A stretch of DNA of 58,062 nt, from positions 1 to 58,062 of the forward strand of contig NZ_BMTP01000024.1 in the NCBI RefSeq assembly GCF_014649735.1. The letters are read 5' to 3'. The notes below the pieces were generated by a model. It worked only from the letters and a program-made list of their open reading frames with translations, was not told the origin of the DNA and made no database searches. Position numbers and translations under genes: made by a program. Position 1 is the stretch's first letter; the number at the start of each line of letters is the position of its first letter. This document shows positions 27,420-35,768 of the stretch, one piece after another. Source of the stretch: Streptomyces lavendofoliae. Lineage in GTDB: Bacteria > Actinomycetota > Actinomycetes > Streptomycetales > Streptomycetaceae.

Positions 27420-27833
27420 TTTGCCTCCTGGTGTGGTCGAGCACCCTTGTGCCGTCGTGGGTGGGGGCCACCGTTGTTCCGATCGGCCCGGCTCTCCCCC
27501 CGGGACGCGGCGACATGCCCGCACGTCCGCACCGCGCCCCCACCCACCCTAATCGCCAACACCACCCGCCCGGCAGGCCCGCCCGTCACGGCCCCGCGCC
27601 CCGCGCCGCGCGTACTGTCCCCAGGTGACCCGGTCGGGGCGGAGCGTGAGGAGCAGAGCCCGGCAAACCCTTGCATTCCGCCGCAACGGGAGTGCCCCGC
27701 CGGGCCGGTACGCGTTCCGACGATCCGGTCTCGCCCCGGCCCGACCGCGTCCGGGCCGCCGTGGCGCCGCCGGCCCTCCCGGCAGGGCGCCCGCCACCCC
27801 GTACGTACGCGCAAGGGCCCTCGGTACCGGGGG
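27420..27833. other. Intergenic region upstream of the EspI-like gene
   Basis: 414 bases without a credible gene; reading frames here have no coding-like codon use. It holds the AGGAGG ribosome site of the EspI-like gene and a minus-strand TAGGGT -10-like box (27546-27551) without a good -35. Nothing else recognisable. Confidence 0.5.
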
Positions 27834-28067
27834 TCAGCGCAGGTCGAACTCGCCGTCACGCGCCCCGAGCACGAACGCCCGCCATTCGGCCTCCGTGTAC
27901 CGCAGGACCGTGTCCGGGTCCAGGGACGAGCGCATGGCGACGGCTCCACCCGGAAGGTAGGCGATCTCCACGCGCTCCTCGTCCGCGCTCGTGCCCGGGG
28001 CGCCGTGCCATTCGACCCCGGAGATGTCGAGTGCGTACAGCGCGTCCTTCTCCTCTGCGGTGCCCAT
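27834..28067 (-). CDS. DUF397 domain protein
   Basis: A 77-residue protein with the DUF397 pattern: ISGVEWHGAPG, then ERVEIAYLPGGAVAMRSSLDPDTVLRYTEAEWRAFVLGARDGEFDL (the VEVA...RDS...EW-AF-GV--GEFDL signature). DUF397 proteins are abundant in Streptomyces and normally sit beside a helix-turn-helix (XRE) regulator, with which they are thought to form a regulatory or toxin-antitoxin-like pair. Here no XRE gene is adjacent, which makes this an orphan copy within a type VII locus. Function unproven. Confidence 0.8.
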   Translation of the reverse strand: MGTAEEKDALYALDISGVEWHGAPGTSADEERVEIAYLPGGAVAMRSSLDPDTVLRYTEAEWRAFVLGARDGEFDLR

Positions 28068-28395
28068 CGCGGTTCCCTTCGCTCATGGCCGGCTGGAACA
28101 AGGGGCGCCATGCAAACGCCCCGTGGCGGCGCGTAGTTGGCTGTGCCCCAAGCGTCACCATCGGTATCCTAGGTCAGCCCGGCCCCGGTGGACGGAGCGC
28201 TTCCGCGGATCGGCCCACGATCGGTCCCCGCGCTCCCGCGTCCGCGCGACGTGGGCCGCGCGCCCGCGCGACGCCGCAGCCGCGCGTCGGCGCACGCGCG
28301 GGCGTGCCCGTCCGTGGCGCCGACCGCCGGGACCGTCCGCGAGGGTGTCACGTCCGCCGTGGACCCACGTCACCCGGGGGAGTGAGCCCCGCGGT
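28068..28395. other. Intergenic region between the DUF397 gene and the EccE-like gene
   Basis: 328 bases with no supported gene. A hairpin (GGGGCG 28102-28107 with CGCCCC 28117-28122) lies just upstream of the DUF397 gene, and a minus-strand TAGGAT -10-like box is at 28166-28171. The rest is GC-rich with no clear signal. Confidence 0.45.
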
Positions 28396-29112
28396 TCAGT
28401 CGATCCGGCGGGGCATGCCCAGGAGGCCGGACTCGGCGTCCGTGGCGGTGGTCATCACCCAGTGGTGCTCGCGTCCGGCGCACCAGAGGGTCACGCCGTC
28501 CGCGAGGGTCGGCAGCGCCTCCGTCTCGGTCCGGTGCAGGCCCAGTATCCGGCCGATCTGCTGCGCCTCCTCGGGCGAGACGCGCTGGACGCCCACGAGC
28601 GTGGACATCCGCATCAGCCGGGGTGCCACCGGGCTCAGGTAGGGCAGCAGCGTCAGGACGGACTGCCACGGCGACGACACCACGCGCCCCCGGGGTGGCC
28701 GCATGCCGCAGTCGCGCACCACGACGACCGGGCTGCCCACGGTCGCGCCCAGGGGCGGGACGCGGCCCACGTCGTGGAGGGTGACGCACTCCAGCCCGGC
28801 GCCCGCCGACTGCGCGAGGGCCGTCCACTCGTGGGGGCGACCCGTCTCCACCGCCACCCGCGCCCCGGTGCCGGCCGCGCGCAGGGCCAGTACCTGCGCG
28901 GTCCACAGGCCGCCGATCAGGAGGACGTCGTAGGGCGTCGAGCGGTGGAAGCCGATCAGCTGCGGGCGGCCCTCCGCGTCGTCGCCGATCACCACGCCGT
29001 CGTCCCCGACCGGCAGGGCCAGGACGCCCAGGTGGTCGGCGGCCACGCTGTGGCCCGCGTGGTCCGGGCCGAACAGGCCGCGCAGGCCGCGTACGGAAGG
29101 GGTGCGGGCCAT
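28396..29112 (-). CDS. Conserved type VII locus protein, EccE-associated
   Basis: A 238-residue protein (MARTPSVRGLRGLFG...) with no membrane segment or catalytic motif that I recognise. The stretch RSTPYDVLLIGGLWTAQVLALRAAGTGARVAVETGRPHEW resembles the nucleotide-fold-like soluble part of EccE proteins, so it may be a cytosolic EccE paralogue or partner. Its ATG overlaps the eccE stop by one base (TGATG), which implies coupled translation. Name and function cannot be given from the sequence. Confidence 0.6.
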   Translation of the reverse strand: MARTPSVRGLRGLFGPDHAGHSVAADHLGVLALPVGDDGVVIGDDAEGRPQLIGFHRSTPYDVLLIGGLWTAQVLALRAAGTGARVAVETGRPHEWTALAQSAGAGLECVTLHDVGRVPPLGATVGSPVVVVRDCGMRPPRGRVVSSPWQSVLTLLPYLSPVAPRLMRMSTLVGVQRVSPEEAQQIGRILGLHRTETEALPTLADGVTLWCAGREHHWVMTTATDAESGLLGMPRRID

Positions 29113-30446
29113 CAGCGGGCACCCCCCAGCGGCAGCGTCGCGAGGAAGCCCGGCAACTGCTCCCGGTCCAGCCGGCGCAGGCCGACCTTCGCCGAGCGGG
29201 CCGCCTGCTCCAGTGCCCGGCGTACGCCCACGAGTTCGGTGTCGGAACCGCCGGTGATGCGAATGTGGCTGAGGACGTCCATCGTTCCCTGGCGCGCGCC
29301 CCGGCGGAGGGTGAAGCCGACGGTGGTCGCGTACGCGGGGACGGAGGTGAGGAGGGAGACCAGCGTGGGCAGCGGTGTCGCGCCCCGGCCCAGCTCCGGC
29401 CAGCGGCCGACCGCGTACGTGGTGTGCCACCGGTCGTCGCACCGCCAGACGCGCGACGTCTCGGCCGTACGGCGCTGGGGTGCCGCGCCGGGCCGGGACG
29501 CCCGCGCCGCCAGGCGGGGATTCGCGCAGGAGGCCGTGGCCACCGTGGAGTTGAGCTCCTCCTGATCGAGGACCACCGCCTGGAACCCCGCTCCGGTCAT
29601 CCGGCTCGCCACATGGTCCGCCACGCGCACGAGGCAGCGCTGCGCGCCCTCGAGCCCACCGCCCCGCGCCTCGACCGCCTCCGGGCAGAGCTCCGGGTCG
29701 AGCTTGACCGCCACCCACGTCATACGCAGCGCGGGAGCCCCCGTCCGCTCGTGCAAAGGGGCGTAGGAGAGACGGGCCACGGCCTGCTGCGGCAGGTGCG
29801 GAGCGGGAGCCGGGCGCACCTGCTGCACCAGCTGAACCGACTCCACGACGATGTCGTCGACCCTGAGGGCGTCGCCCAGGACGGACAGCGGCAGCGCGCG
29901 GGCGCCCGAGGCGGGGCGCAGCCCGGTGCCGTGGGTCTCGACGCGTACCACCGCCGTCAGGAAGGTGCCGTCGCCGAGCATGCCGACGGTACGGCGGGTC
30001 CGGTCGACGTACGGGTACGGCCGGAAGCCCGGCACGCTCTCCGCGACGCCGGCCAGCGCGGGGTCGGAGTCCGGGCGGGGGGCCGGGGCGCCGCGCCTGC
30101 GCGCGCGCAGGGCGAGGGCCGTGGACAGCCAGTCCTGAAGTGCCCTGCCCCTGCGGCGGACCACGGCGAAGAGCACCAGCAGGAAGGCGACGGCGCACGT
30201 GGGGACGAGCCAGAGCCCGCCGAGGGCGACACCGACCGCCGCCAGGGCCAGCGCCGCCTCCACCAGCACCAACTGCCACAGCTGGACGGGGCCGACGCGG
30301 GCGGTGGTGGTCAAGGGGCGCAGGACCACCGTCGCGGGGGCGGCCGGAACCGGGTGCGTGGGTTGGGCGTTACTCCGTTGCCGTCGGGAACGGTCGGGTG
30401 CCCGTCCGGATGTCCGCCCATTGCGCGCGCGCGTCGCCGTACCCAT
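29112..30446 (-). CDS. eccE: Type VII secretion protein EccE
   Basis: A 444-residue protein with a basic N-terminal tail and two transmembrane helices near residues 55-100 (LWQLVLVEAALALAAVGVALGGLWL, TCAVAFLLVLFAVVRRRG). A cytosolic domain follows with VPGFRPYPYVDRTRRTVGMLGDGTFLTAVVRVE and LSYAPLHERTGAPALRMTWVAVKLDPELCPEAV, typical of actinobacterial EccE. EccE is a membrane component of the ESX core complex. It diverges from eccB across a 182-base gap, where a 12-bp palindrome (30594-30605) lies just before eccB. Confidence 0.85.
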   Translation of the reverse strand: MGTATRARNGRTSGRAPDRSRRQRSNAQPTHPVPAAPATVVLRPLTTTARVGPVQLWQLVLVEAALALAAVGVALGGLWLVPTCAVAFLLVLFAVVRRRGRALQDWLSTALALRARRRGAPAPRPDSDPALAGVAESVPGFRPYPYVDRTRRTVGMLGDGTFLTAVVRVETHGTGLRPASGARALPLSVLGDALRVDDIVVESVQLVQQVRPAPAPHLPQQAVARLSYAPLHERTGAPALRMTWVAVKLDPELCPEAVEARGGGLEGAQRCLVRVADHVASRMTGAGFQAVVLDQEELNSTVATASCANPRLAARASRPGAAPQRRTAETSRVWRCDDRWHTTYAVGRWPELGRGATPLPTLVSLLTSVPAYATTVGFTLRRGARQGTMDVLSHIRITGGSDTELVGVRRALEQAARSAKVGLRRLDREQLPGFLATLPLGGAR

Positions 30447-30593
30447 CGCCGCGTTGCCCCCTCGTGTCCGCGTTCGCCAAGAATCCCATGGGCGTTGACC
30501 GGGCGATCACCCTACCTGAGCAAGGGGAGTCGGGCGCCGGCAGGCATAGTAGTGCGCGGCGCCACGGCGAGGGGTTTCCGTGCGTGTGGGAAC

Positions 30594-30605
30594 CTGGGCG
30601 CCCAG
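30594..30605. other. 12-bp perfect palindrome in the eccE-eccB divergent region
   Basis: CTGGGCGCCCAG is a perfect inverted repeat ending 23 bases before the eccB start. It could be a dimeric regulator site or a leader hairpin; this is position-based inference. Confidence 0.35.
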
Positions 30606-30628
30606 AGGGGATGAGGGGCAGCGGACAA

Positions 30629-32155
30629 ATGGCATCACGACGGGACGAACTCAACGCCTACACCTTCGCAAAGCGGAGGCTCGTTGCGCAGTTCGTGCAG
30701 CCGAACACCACCGGGTCGGAGGAAGGTGCCCCGCGCCCGCTGCGCGCGGTGCTGCCGGGGGTCATCGCCGGGGTGGTCATCCTCGCCGTCTTCGCCGCCT
30801 GGGGCATGTTCAAGCCGGTGGCGCCGCGCCAGTGGGACACCCCGGGCGAGAACGTCATCATCGCCAGCAAGTCGACCACCCGCTACGTGGTGCTGAAGAC
30901 CGGCGGCAAGACGCAGCTCCACCCGGTCCTGAACATGTCGTCCGCCCGCCTCCTGCTGAACCCCGACAAGGAAAAGATCATCAACGTCGACGAGTCGGTG
31001 CTCGACAGCGGGAGGATCCCGCACGGCGCCACCCTCGGCATCCCCTACGCCCCCGACCGGCTGCCCGAGCCCAAGGAGGCCGGCGCCGCCAAGCGGTGGG
31101 CGGTCTGCGAGCGTCCGGGAGCGGGCGGCCGGGCCATCCAGAAGGCCGCGTTCGTCTTCGCCGACCGCGAGAAGGACCGCACCGAGGGAGCGAACCGCCT
31201 GCGCGGCGGGGAACTGCTCTACGTCGAGGGCCCCGACAAGGCCCGGTACGTCGTCGACGCCGGCGGCACCGCGTACCCCGTGGAGAAGGACGAACTCCTC
31301 CTGCGCCAGCTCGTCGGCCAGGGCCGCGCCGCCCAACGGGTCTCCGCCGCCTGGCTCGACACCCTCCACAAGGGCGACACCATCACCTTCCCCACCGTTC
31401 CCGGCCGGGTCGGCGAACCCGCCGGCGTCCCCGGACGCATGGACGCCGACGACGACAAGGTCGGCATGGTCCTCACCTCCAACGACGGGACGGGGCGGCA
31501 GCACTACGTCGTCCTGGAGGGACGGGTCGCCCCGGTCTCCGACTTCATGGCGAAGCTCCTGCTCAACAGCCGCGCCCTGATCGACCTGGGCCAGGCCGGC
31601 CAGGCCAAGTCGGTCCACCCCGGTACGTTCGAGCCGGGCGAGGCGTTCGGCAAGGACAGGAAGTGGCCCCGCTCCGCCCCGAAGCCCGTCAACGAGGCGG
31701 GCATCGCCGAGGGCAGCCGCAACACCGTGTGCAACGTACTGCGCGAGGTGGACCGCGACACCGGCACGACCGCGCTCAGCACCTGGGCGGGCACCGACTT
31801 CCCCGCGACCCTGCCCACCGGCTCCAGCAGCGCCTACGTCACCCCCGGCTCGGGCCAGCTGTTCCGCCAGTTCAAGGGGTCCACCACGCACTCGGGCTTC
31901 GTCTTCCTCGTCACCGACACCGGCCTGCGCTACGCCATGCAGTCCAACGGCGACACCGCCACGGGCGACTCCGGCATCGGGTCCTCCGGCTCCCAGGAGG
32001 AGAAGCGGGCACGGCAGCTCGAGGCGCAGCAGGCCCAGAACCGCCTCGGCTACAAGGGCGTCGACCCCGTACCGGTCCCCGCGGCCTGGTCGGCCTTCCT
32101 CCCCACCGGCCCACGGCTGTCCACCGGGGCCGCGCGTCAGCCGCAGGGCTCCTGA
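30629..32155 (+). CDS. eccB: Type VII secretion protein EccB
   Basis: A 508-residue protein beginning MASRRDELNAYTFAKRRLVAQFVQPN, the highly conserved EccB N-terminus, followed by a single transmembrane helix (about residues 45-65, VLPGVIAGVVILAVFAAWGMF). The extracytoplasmic part contains the R1-type repeats (VLKTGGKTQLHPVLNMSSARLLL, YVTPGSGQLFRQF...YAMQSNGD). EccB is the extracytoplasmic component of the ESX core. ATG 30629 is preferred for the family-typical N-terminus; an in-frame ATG at 30611 is the alternative. The mycosin gene follows after 14 bases. Confidence 0.93.
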   Translation: MASRRDELNAYTFAKRRLVAQFVQPNTTGSEEGAPRPLRAVLPGVIAGVVILAVFAAWGMFKPVAPRQWDTPGENVIIASKSTTRYVVLKTGGKTQLHPVLNMSSARLLLNPDKEKIINVDESVLDSGRIPHGATLGIPYAPDRLPEPKEAGAAKRWAVCERPGAGGRAIQKAAFVFADREKDRTEGANRLRGGELLYVEGPDKARYVVDAGGTAYPVEKDELLLRQLVGQGRAAQRVSAAWLDTLHKGDTITFPTVPGRVGEPAGVPGRMDADDDKVGMVLTSNDGTGRQHYVVLEGRVAPVSDFMAKLLLNSRALIDLGQAGQAKSVHPGTFEPGEAFGKDRKWPRSAPKPVNEAGIAEGSRNTVCNVLREVDRDTGTTALSTWAGTDFPATLPTGSSSAYVTPGSGQLFRQFKGSTTHSGFVFLVTDTGLRYAMQSNGDTATGDSGIGSSGSQEEKRARQLEAQQAQNRLGYKGVDPVPVPAAWSAFLPTGPRLSTGAARQPQGS

Positions 32156-32169
32156 GGACCGGTGCGCAC

Positions 32170-33426
32170 ATGACCTCCCCGTACCGACGCCTGATGACCG
32201 CCGCGACCGCCGGCGCGCTCGCCCTCGTGGCCGTACCCGCCGGCCCCGCCGCGGCCGACGGCACCCAGTGCACCTTCCCGGGCAAGCCCTACGAAGGACG
32301 GCCCTGGTCCCTCCAGCGCGTCCTGCTGGACGAACTGTGGAAGCAGTCCACCGGCAAGGGCGTGCGGGTCGCCGTCATCGACACCGGAGTCGACGTCAAG
32401 AACCCGCAGCTGACCAGGGCCGTGGACACCGGCAGTGGGATCAACCTGCTCCCCAAGGACATCGAGGACGACAACGGCAACAAGATCGAGCGCGGCAAGG
32501 AGGACGGCACCACCGACACCGTGGGCCACGGCACCAAGGTCGCCGGCATCATCGCCGCCCGCCCCGCCAAGGGCACCGGCTTCGTGGGACTCGCCCCCGA
32601 CGCCACGATCATCCCCGTCCAGCAGAACGACGCCGAGGGCCACGGCACCGCCGAGACCCTGGCGACCGCCATCAGGCACGCCATCGCCGAGGACGCCGAC
32701 GTCATCAACATCTCGCAGGACACCGCCAAGGCCGTGGAGCCCGACCCCGAACTGCAGGAGGCGGTGAACGAGGCGCTGGCCGAGCAGATCGTCGTCGTGG
32801 CCTCGGCCGGCAACGACGGCCTGGGCGGCAACGTCAAGCGGACCTACCCCGCCTCGTACGACGGGGTCCTCGCCGTGGCGTCCTCCGACCGCAACAACGA
32901 ACGGGCGCCCTTCTCCCAGTCCGGCGACTTCGTCGGGGTCGCGGCGCCTGGCGTCGACATGGTCTCCACCGTCCCCGGCGGCGGCCACTGCGCGGACAAC
33001 GGCACCAGCTTCTCCGCCCCGTACGTCGCGGGCCTGGCCGCCCTCATCAAGGCCAAGCACAAGGACTGGACACGCAAGCAGATCGTCGCCCAGATCCAGC
33101 AGACCGCCGAACGGTCGGTCGCCGGCCACGACCGCCTCGTCGGCTGGGGCGTCGTCGACCCGGTACGTGCCCTCACCGAGGACGACAAGCCCATCGAGGC
33201 CCCCGTCGCCCACGAGGGGGTCACCCGCGCCGAAGCCCCCACCCCCGCGAGGCTCCACCTCGGCGAGACCCCGGACCAGCGCAACGCCCGCCTCGCGACG
33301 TACGTCATGATCGGTGCCGGCGTCCTGGTCGCCGCCATCACCGGCACCGCGGTGGCCCTGCGCGACTCCCGTCGCCGTGCGGCACGGATGGCCAGGTCGC
33401 GGCCGCACGGGACGGAAGTGCCGTGA
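32170..33426 (+). CDS. mycP: Type VII-associated mycosin serine protease (MycP-like, first copy)
   Basis: A 418-residue subtilisin-family (S8) protease, secreted and membrane-anchored. Residues 1-30 are a signal peptide. Catalytic residues are intact: Asp71 in VAVIDTGVD, His120 in VGHGTKVAG, oxyanion Asn215 in ASAGNDG, Ser280 in NGTSFSAPYVAG. A C-terminal transmembrane helix (about 378-396, YVMIGAGVLVAAITGTAVAL) with a basic tail anchors it outside the cell. Mycosins stabilise the ESX pore and, in mycobacteria, process secreted substrates. It is in an operon with eccB and is one of two mycosin genes in this locus. Confidence 0.92.
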   Translation: MTSPYRRLMTAATAGALALVAVPAGPAAADGTQCTFPGKPYEGRPWSLQRVLLDELWKQSTGKGVRVAVIDTGVDVKNPQLTRAVDTGSGINLLPKDIEDDNGNKIERGKEDGTTDTVGHGTKVAGIIAARPAKGTGFVGLAPDATIIPVQQNDAEGHGTAETLATAIRHAIAEDADVINISQDTAKAVEPDPELQEAVNEALAEQIVVVASAGNDGLGGNVKRTYPASYDGVLAVASSDRNNERAPFSQSGDFVGVAAPGVDMVSTVPGGGHCADNGTSFSAPYVAGLAALIKAKHKDWTRKQIVAQIQQTAERSVAGHDRLVGWGVVDPVRALTEDDKPIEAPVAHEGVTRAEAPTPARLHLGETPDQRNARLATYVMIGAGVLVAAITGTAVALRDSRRRAARMARSRPHGTEVP

Positions 33427-33438
33427 CGGGCAAGGCGC

Positions 33439-33467
33439 TTGGGGCTGTCTTGGCCAGTGACTAGAGT
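33439..33467 (+). promoter_or_regulatory. Predicted promoter of the secreted-substrate operon
   Basis: TTGGGG (33439-33444), 17-bp spacer, TAGAGT (33462-33467). The -10 is a good Streptomyces match, the -35 partial. It lies just after the first mycosin gene and would serve the PPE-like / mycosin 2 genes. Confidence 0.45.
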
Positions 33468-33516
33468 GACCACGACACCGAGTGTCGGCGGAAGTCAACG
33501 GGGAGGATTGAGCACT

Positions 33517-33558
33517 GTGCTCGAGGTAGTGCGGTACGGGGGCATCCATGGCGGGTGA
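33517..33558 (+). other. Short leader ORF overlapping the start of the next gene
   Basis: GTG 33517 to TGA 33558 (13 codons, MLEVVRYGGIHGG) lies 10 bases after a strong GGGAGG site. Its stop falls inside the first codons of the 145-residue gene in another frame (ATG 33548). It may be a coupling leader or chance. If the downstream gene lacks its own good ribosome site, coupling is plausible. Confidence 0.3.
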
Positions 33559-33985
33559 CCTCGAGCGCGGAGTGGGCGCGCTGAAGAAGTTCCGGAGCCG
33601 GGTGGACACCCTCCTGGCGGAGCTCGAAGGAGGAGCTGGCGGCAGCCGCCAGGTCGCCCTGGAGCGGGTGACCCGTGGCTCCCTCGGCGTCGGCATGCGC
33701 TTCGACGAGGCGGACGGCTTCTACACCCAGTACAACCGCGTCCACACGGCCCTCGTTCAGCTGTCGAAGTCCCTCGGTGACCAGATCGAGCTGCTGCGCA
33801 TCGCCGTGCACGCGGCGGACGTCGGCTACGACAACGTGGAGGAAGAGGAGCGCTACCGCTTCCACCAGATCCAGGCCCGCCTCAAGAAGGACTGGGACGC
33901 CGCGTCGGAGCCGGAGAAGGCGAAGGACAAGGGCGCTCGGCCCGAACGCCACGACGCGACCAGTGGCACGACGGACCTGGGGTGA
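33548..33985 (+). CDS. Small helical type VII locus protein, WXG100-like partner of the PPE-like gene
   Basis: A 145-residue, highly helical and charged protein (GALKKFRSRVDTLLAEL..., SLGVGMRFDEADGFYTQYNRVHTALVQLSKSLGDQIELLRIAVHAADVGYDN) with no signal peptide. The helix-turn-helix length matches WXG100 proteins, but no W-x-G is present. It lies 6 bases before the 583-residue PPE-like gene, the usual arrangement of a small partner with its large substrate. A very short leader ORF overlaps its start. Function is inferred from context. Confidence 0.7.
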   Translation: MAGDLERGVGALKKFRSRVDTLLAELEGGAGGSRQVALERVTRGSLGVGMRFDEADGFYTQYNRVHTALVQLSKSLGDQIELLRIAVHAADVGYDNVEEEERYRFHQIQARLKKDWDAASEPEKAKDKGARPERHDATSGTTDLG

Positions 33986-33991
33986 TCACCG

Positions 33992-35743
33992 ATGAGTGAA
34001 GAGAAGCAGCCGAAGCCACTGACGCCCGAGCAGCAGGCGAAAGAGGTTCAGCAAGAGCAGCAGACGGACGAGAAGCAGATCCACGGCCGGTTCGCCGCCA
34101 CGGACATGATGGAGAAGGCATCCGACCTGGTCGACGGCATCTTCGGCCGTGGCCCCGGGGTCAGCCTCTTCGGCACGACCAACTTCGAGAACGCGCCGCT
34201 CAACGCGATGCTCGACCTGCTCGACAGCGCGAACCCGGCCGACCTGGAGAACGCCGGCGAGAGCCTGGAGAAGGCCAGGACGGCTCTCAACGAGGCCGCG
34301 AAAGAGCTGGCCGCGTCCGTCGCGTCGATCGACTGGAAGGGCGAGGGCGCCGAGAGCTTCCGCGCGTACGGCGCGGAACTGGTCACCTACACCTACGGCC
34401 TCGGCACCTTCGCCAACGCCGTGGGTGCCCAGATGAAGGTCGCGAGCACCGGCCTCACCTCGGTCCGCAACTCCAAGCCCCCGCGCGACAGCCGCCTCGT
34501 GCAGAAGAAGCCCGACGACTTCGCCCTCCCCGAGCGCACGCAGGACAACCCCGAGTACCGCAAGGCGCTGGAGGTGGAGAAGGACCGCCAGGAAGCCATC
34601 AACCAGATGAACCGCCTGGCGTCCTTCTACGCGGTGTCGGCGACCACACTGGCCTCCGAGGACCCCCCGCCGATGCCGAAGCCGGTGAACGCGGCGGTGC
34701 CCAGGCCGTCGGGCCACTTCGACCCGGGTAGAAGCCGCGCGGACGCCAGTGGGGCGGGAGGCATGGCGAGGCCGGCCGCGGCAGAAGCGGTTGTCGGACG
34801 TGCCGCCGGCGGCGTCGGCGAGGGTGCGCCGGCGGCGACGGAGAACCTCGTGCGTCCGGGGCAGGTGGCCGGATCCAGTCCGGCGATGACGATCGACAGC
34901 GTGATCGCGCCCACCGCTCCGGCACCCGCCACGGGACCCGCACCGCAGCCGGTGCAGACCGGCCCGACCGGGCCGGTCACCGGCAGCACCCCTCCCGTGC
35001 TGACGAACCTCGGTGCCCGACCGACGCCCGCACGCGCCCAGGGGACACCGGGCACCGCCCGAGCGGCCGGCGGACCGGGCAAATACACGGCCGGCCGGCC
35101 CCCTGTCACCGGACCCGGTGGTACCGCCCAGACGGGGCGTCCCGGCCAGGCGGTGGGACGATCCGCGCCCACCAGTGGTCCCGCTTCGTCGACAGGTCGT
35201 TCCGGTCCGGCAGTCGGCCGTCCCGGCATCACGGGCACCCCTGCCGCGGGTCGTGCCGGTATGTCGGGTGGTAGTACACCTGTGACCGGCCGAGCCGGTG
35301 CGCCCGCGCAGGGCGCAGGCGGACGCCAGAGCGCCCCCGGCACCGCTCGCCCCGGTCACTCGAACGGGATCGTCGGCGGTACGCCGCAACGGGCCACGAA
35401 CGGCTCAACCGGCTCAACCGGCTCACGCACCCCCCGGGGAACGGTCGTCGGTGGGGAGAGTGCAACCACCGGCCGTTCCCCGGCCGCGAGGCCCGGTCAG
35501 TCCGGCGTCATCGGTGCCCAGCCGGCGGGCGGTTCGGCCCGTCCCACGGGACGTGGCACGCCCAGCGTGAACGGCGTGGTCGGTACCCCGCGGGGCGCGG
35601 TGACGGGCACCGGAGGCACCGGGCGCCCGGCCCGGGGCGAGACGCAGGACCAGACCGGCTCCGCCCGCCCCGACTACCTGACCGAAGACGAGCAGACCTG
35701 GGCAGGCCGACGGCGAGGCGCAGTGCCCCCGGTGATCGACTAG
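33992..35743 (+). CDS. PPE/LXG-like type VII secretion substrate with Pro/Gly-rich C-terminus
   Basis: A 583-residue protein. Residues about 1-215 are helical, containing IDWKGEGAESFRAYG (W115-K-G117), a WXG-like turn. Residues about 215-555 are a low-complexity Gly/Pro/Ala/Thr/Arg tail with many GRPG/TG repeats. Near the C-terminus, YLTEDEQTW includes a YxxxD/E pattern (Y-L-T-E-D), the consensus ESX export signal, and the protein ends GAVPPVID. No signal peptide. It probably pairs with the preceding 145-residue protein and is exported by the machinery encoded around it. Confidence 0.75.
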   Translation: MSEEKQPKPLTPEQQAKEVQQEQQTDEKQIHGRFAATDMMEKASDLVDGIFGRGPGVSLFGTTNFENAPLNAMLDLLDSANPADLENAGESLEKARTALNEAAKELAASVASIDWKGEGAESFRAYGAELVTYTYGLGTFANAVGAQMKVASTGLTSVRNSKPPRDSRLVQKKPDDFALPERTQDNPEYRKALEVEKDRQEAINQMNRLASFYAVSATTLASEDPPPMPKPVNAAVPRPSGHFDPGRSRADASGAGGMARPAAAEAVVGRAAGGVGEGAPAATENLVRPGQVAGSSPAMTIDSVIAPTAPAPATGPAPQPVQTGPTGPVTGSTPPVLTNLGARPTPARAQGTPGTARAAGGPGKYTAGRPPVTGPGGTAQTGRPGQAVGRSAPTSGPASSTGRSGPAVGRPGITGTPAAGRAGMSGGSTPVTGRAGAPAQGAGGRQSAPGTARPGHSNGIVGGTPQRATNGSTGSTGSRTPRGTVVGGESATTGRSPAARPGQSGVIGAQPAGGSARPTGRGTPSVNGVVGTPRGAVTGTGGTGRPARGETQDQTGSARPDYLTEDEQTWAGRRRGAVPPVID

Positions 35744-35768
35744 CAACTCGAAAGATTCGGAAGTCAGG

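Noticed and set aside
27420..27524. Longer N-terminus for the EspI-like ATPase (start 27524)
   Set aside because: GTG 27419 has a perfect AGGAGG site; the extension is not supported by one.
27546..27551. Minus-strand TAGGGT as promoter of the EspI-like gene
   Set aside because: No -35 at 16-19 bp; kept only as a remark in the intergenic entry.
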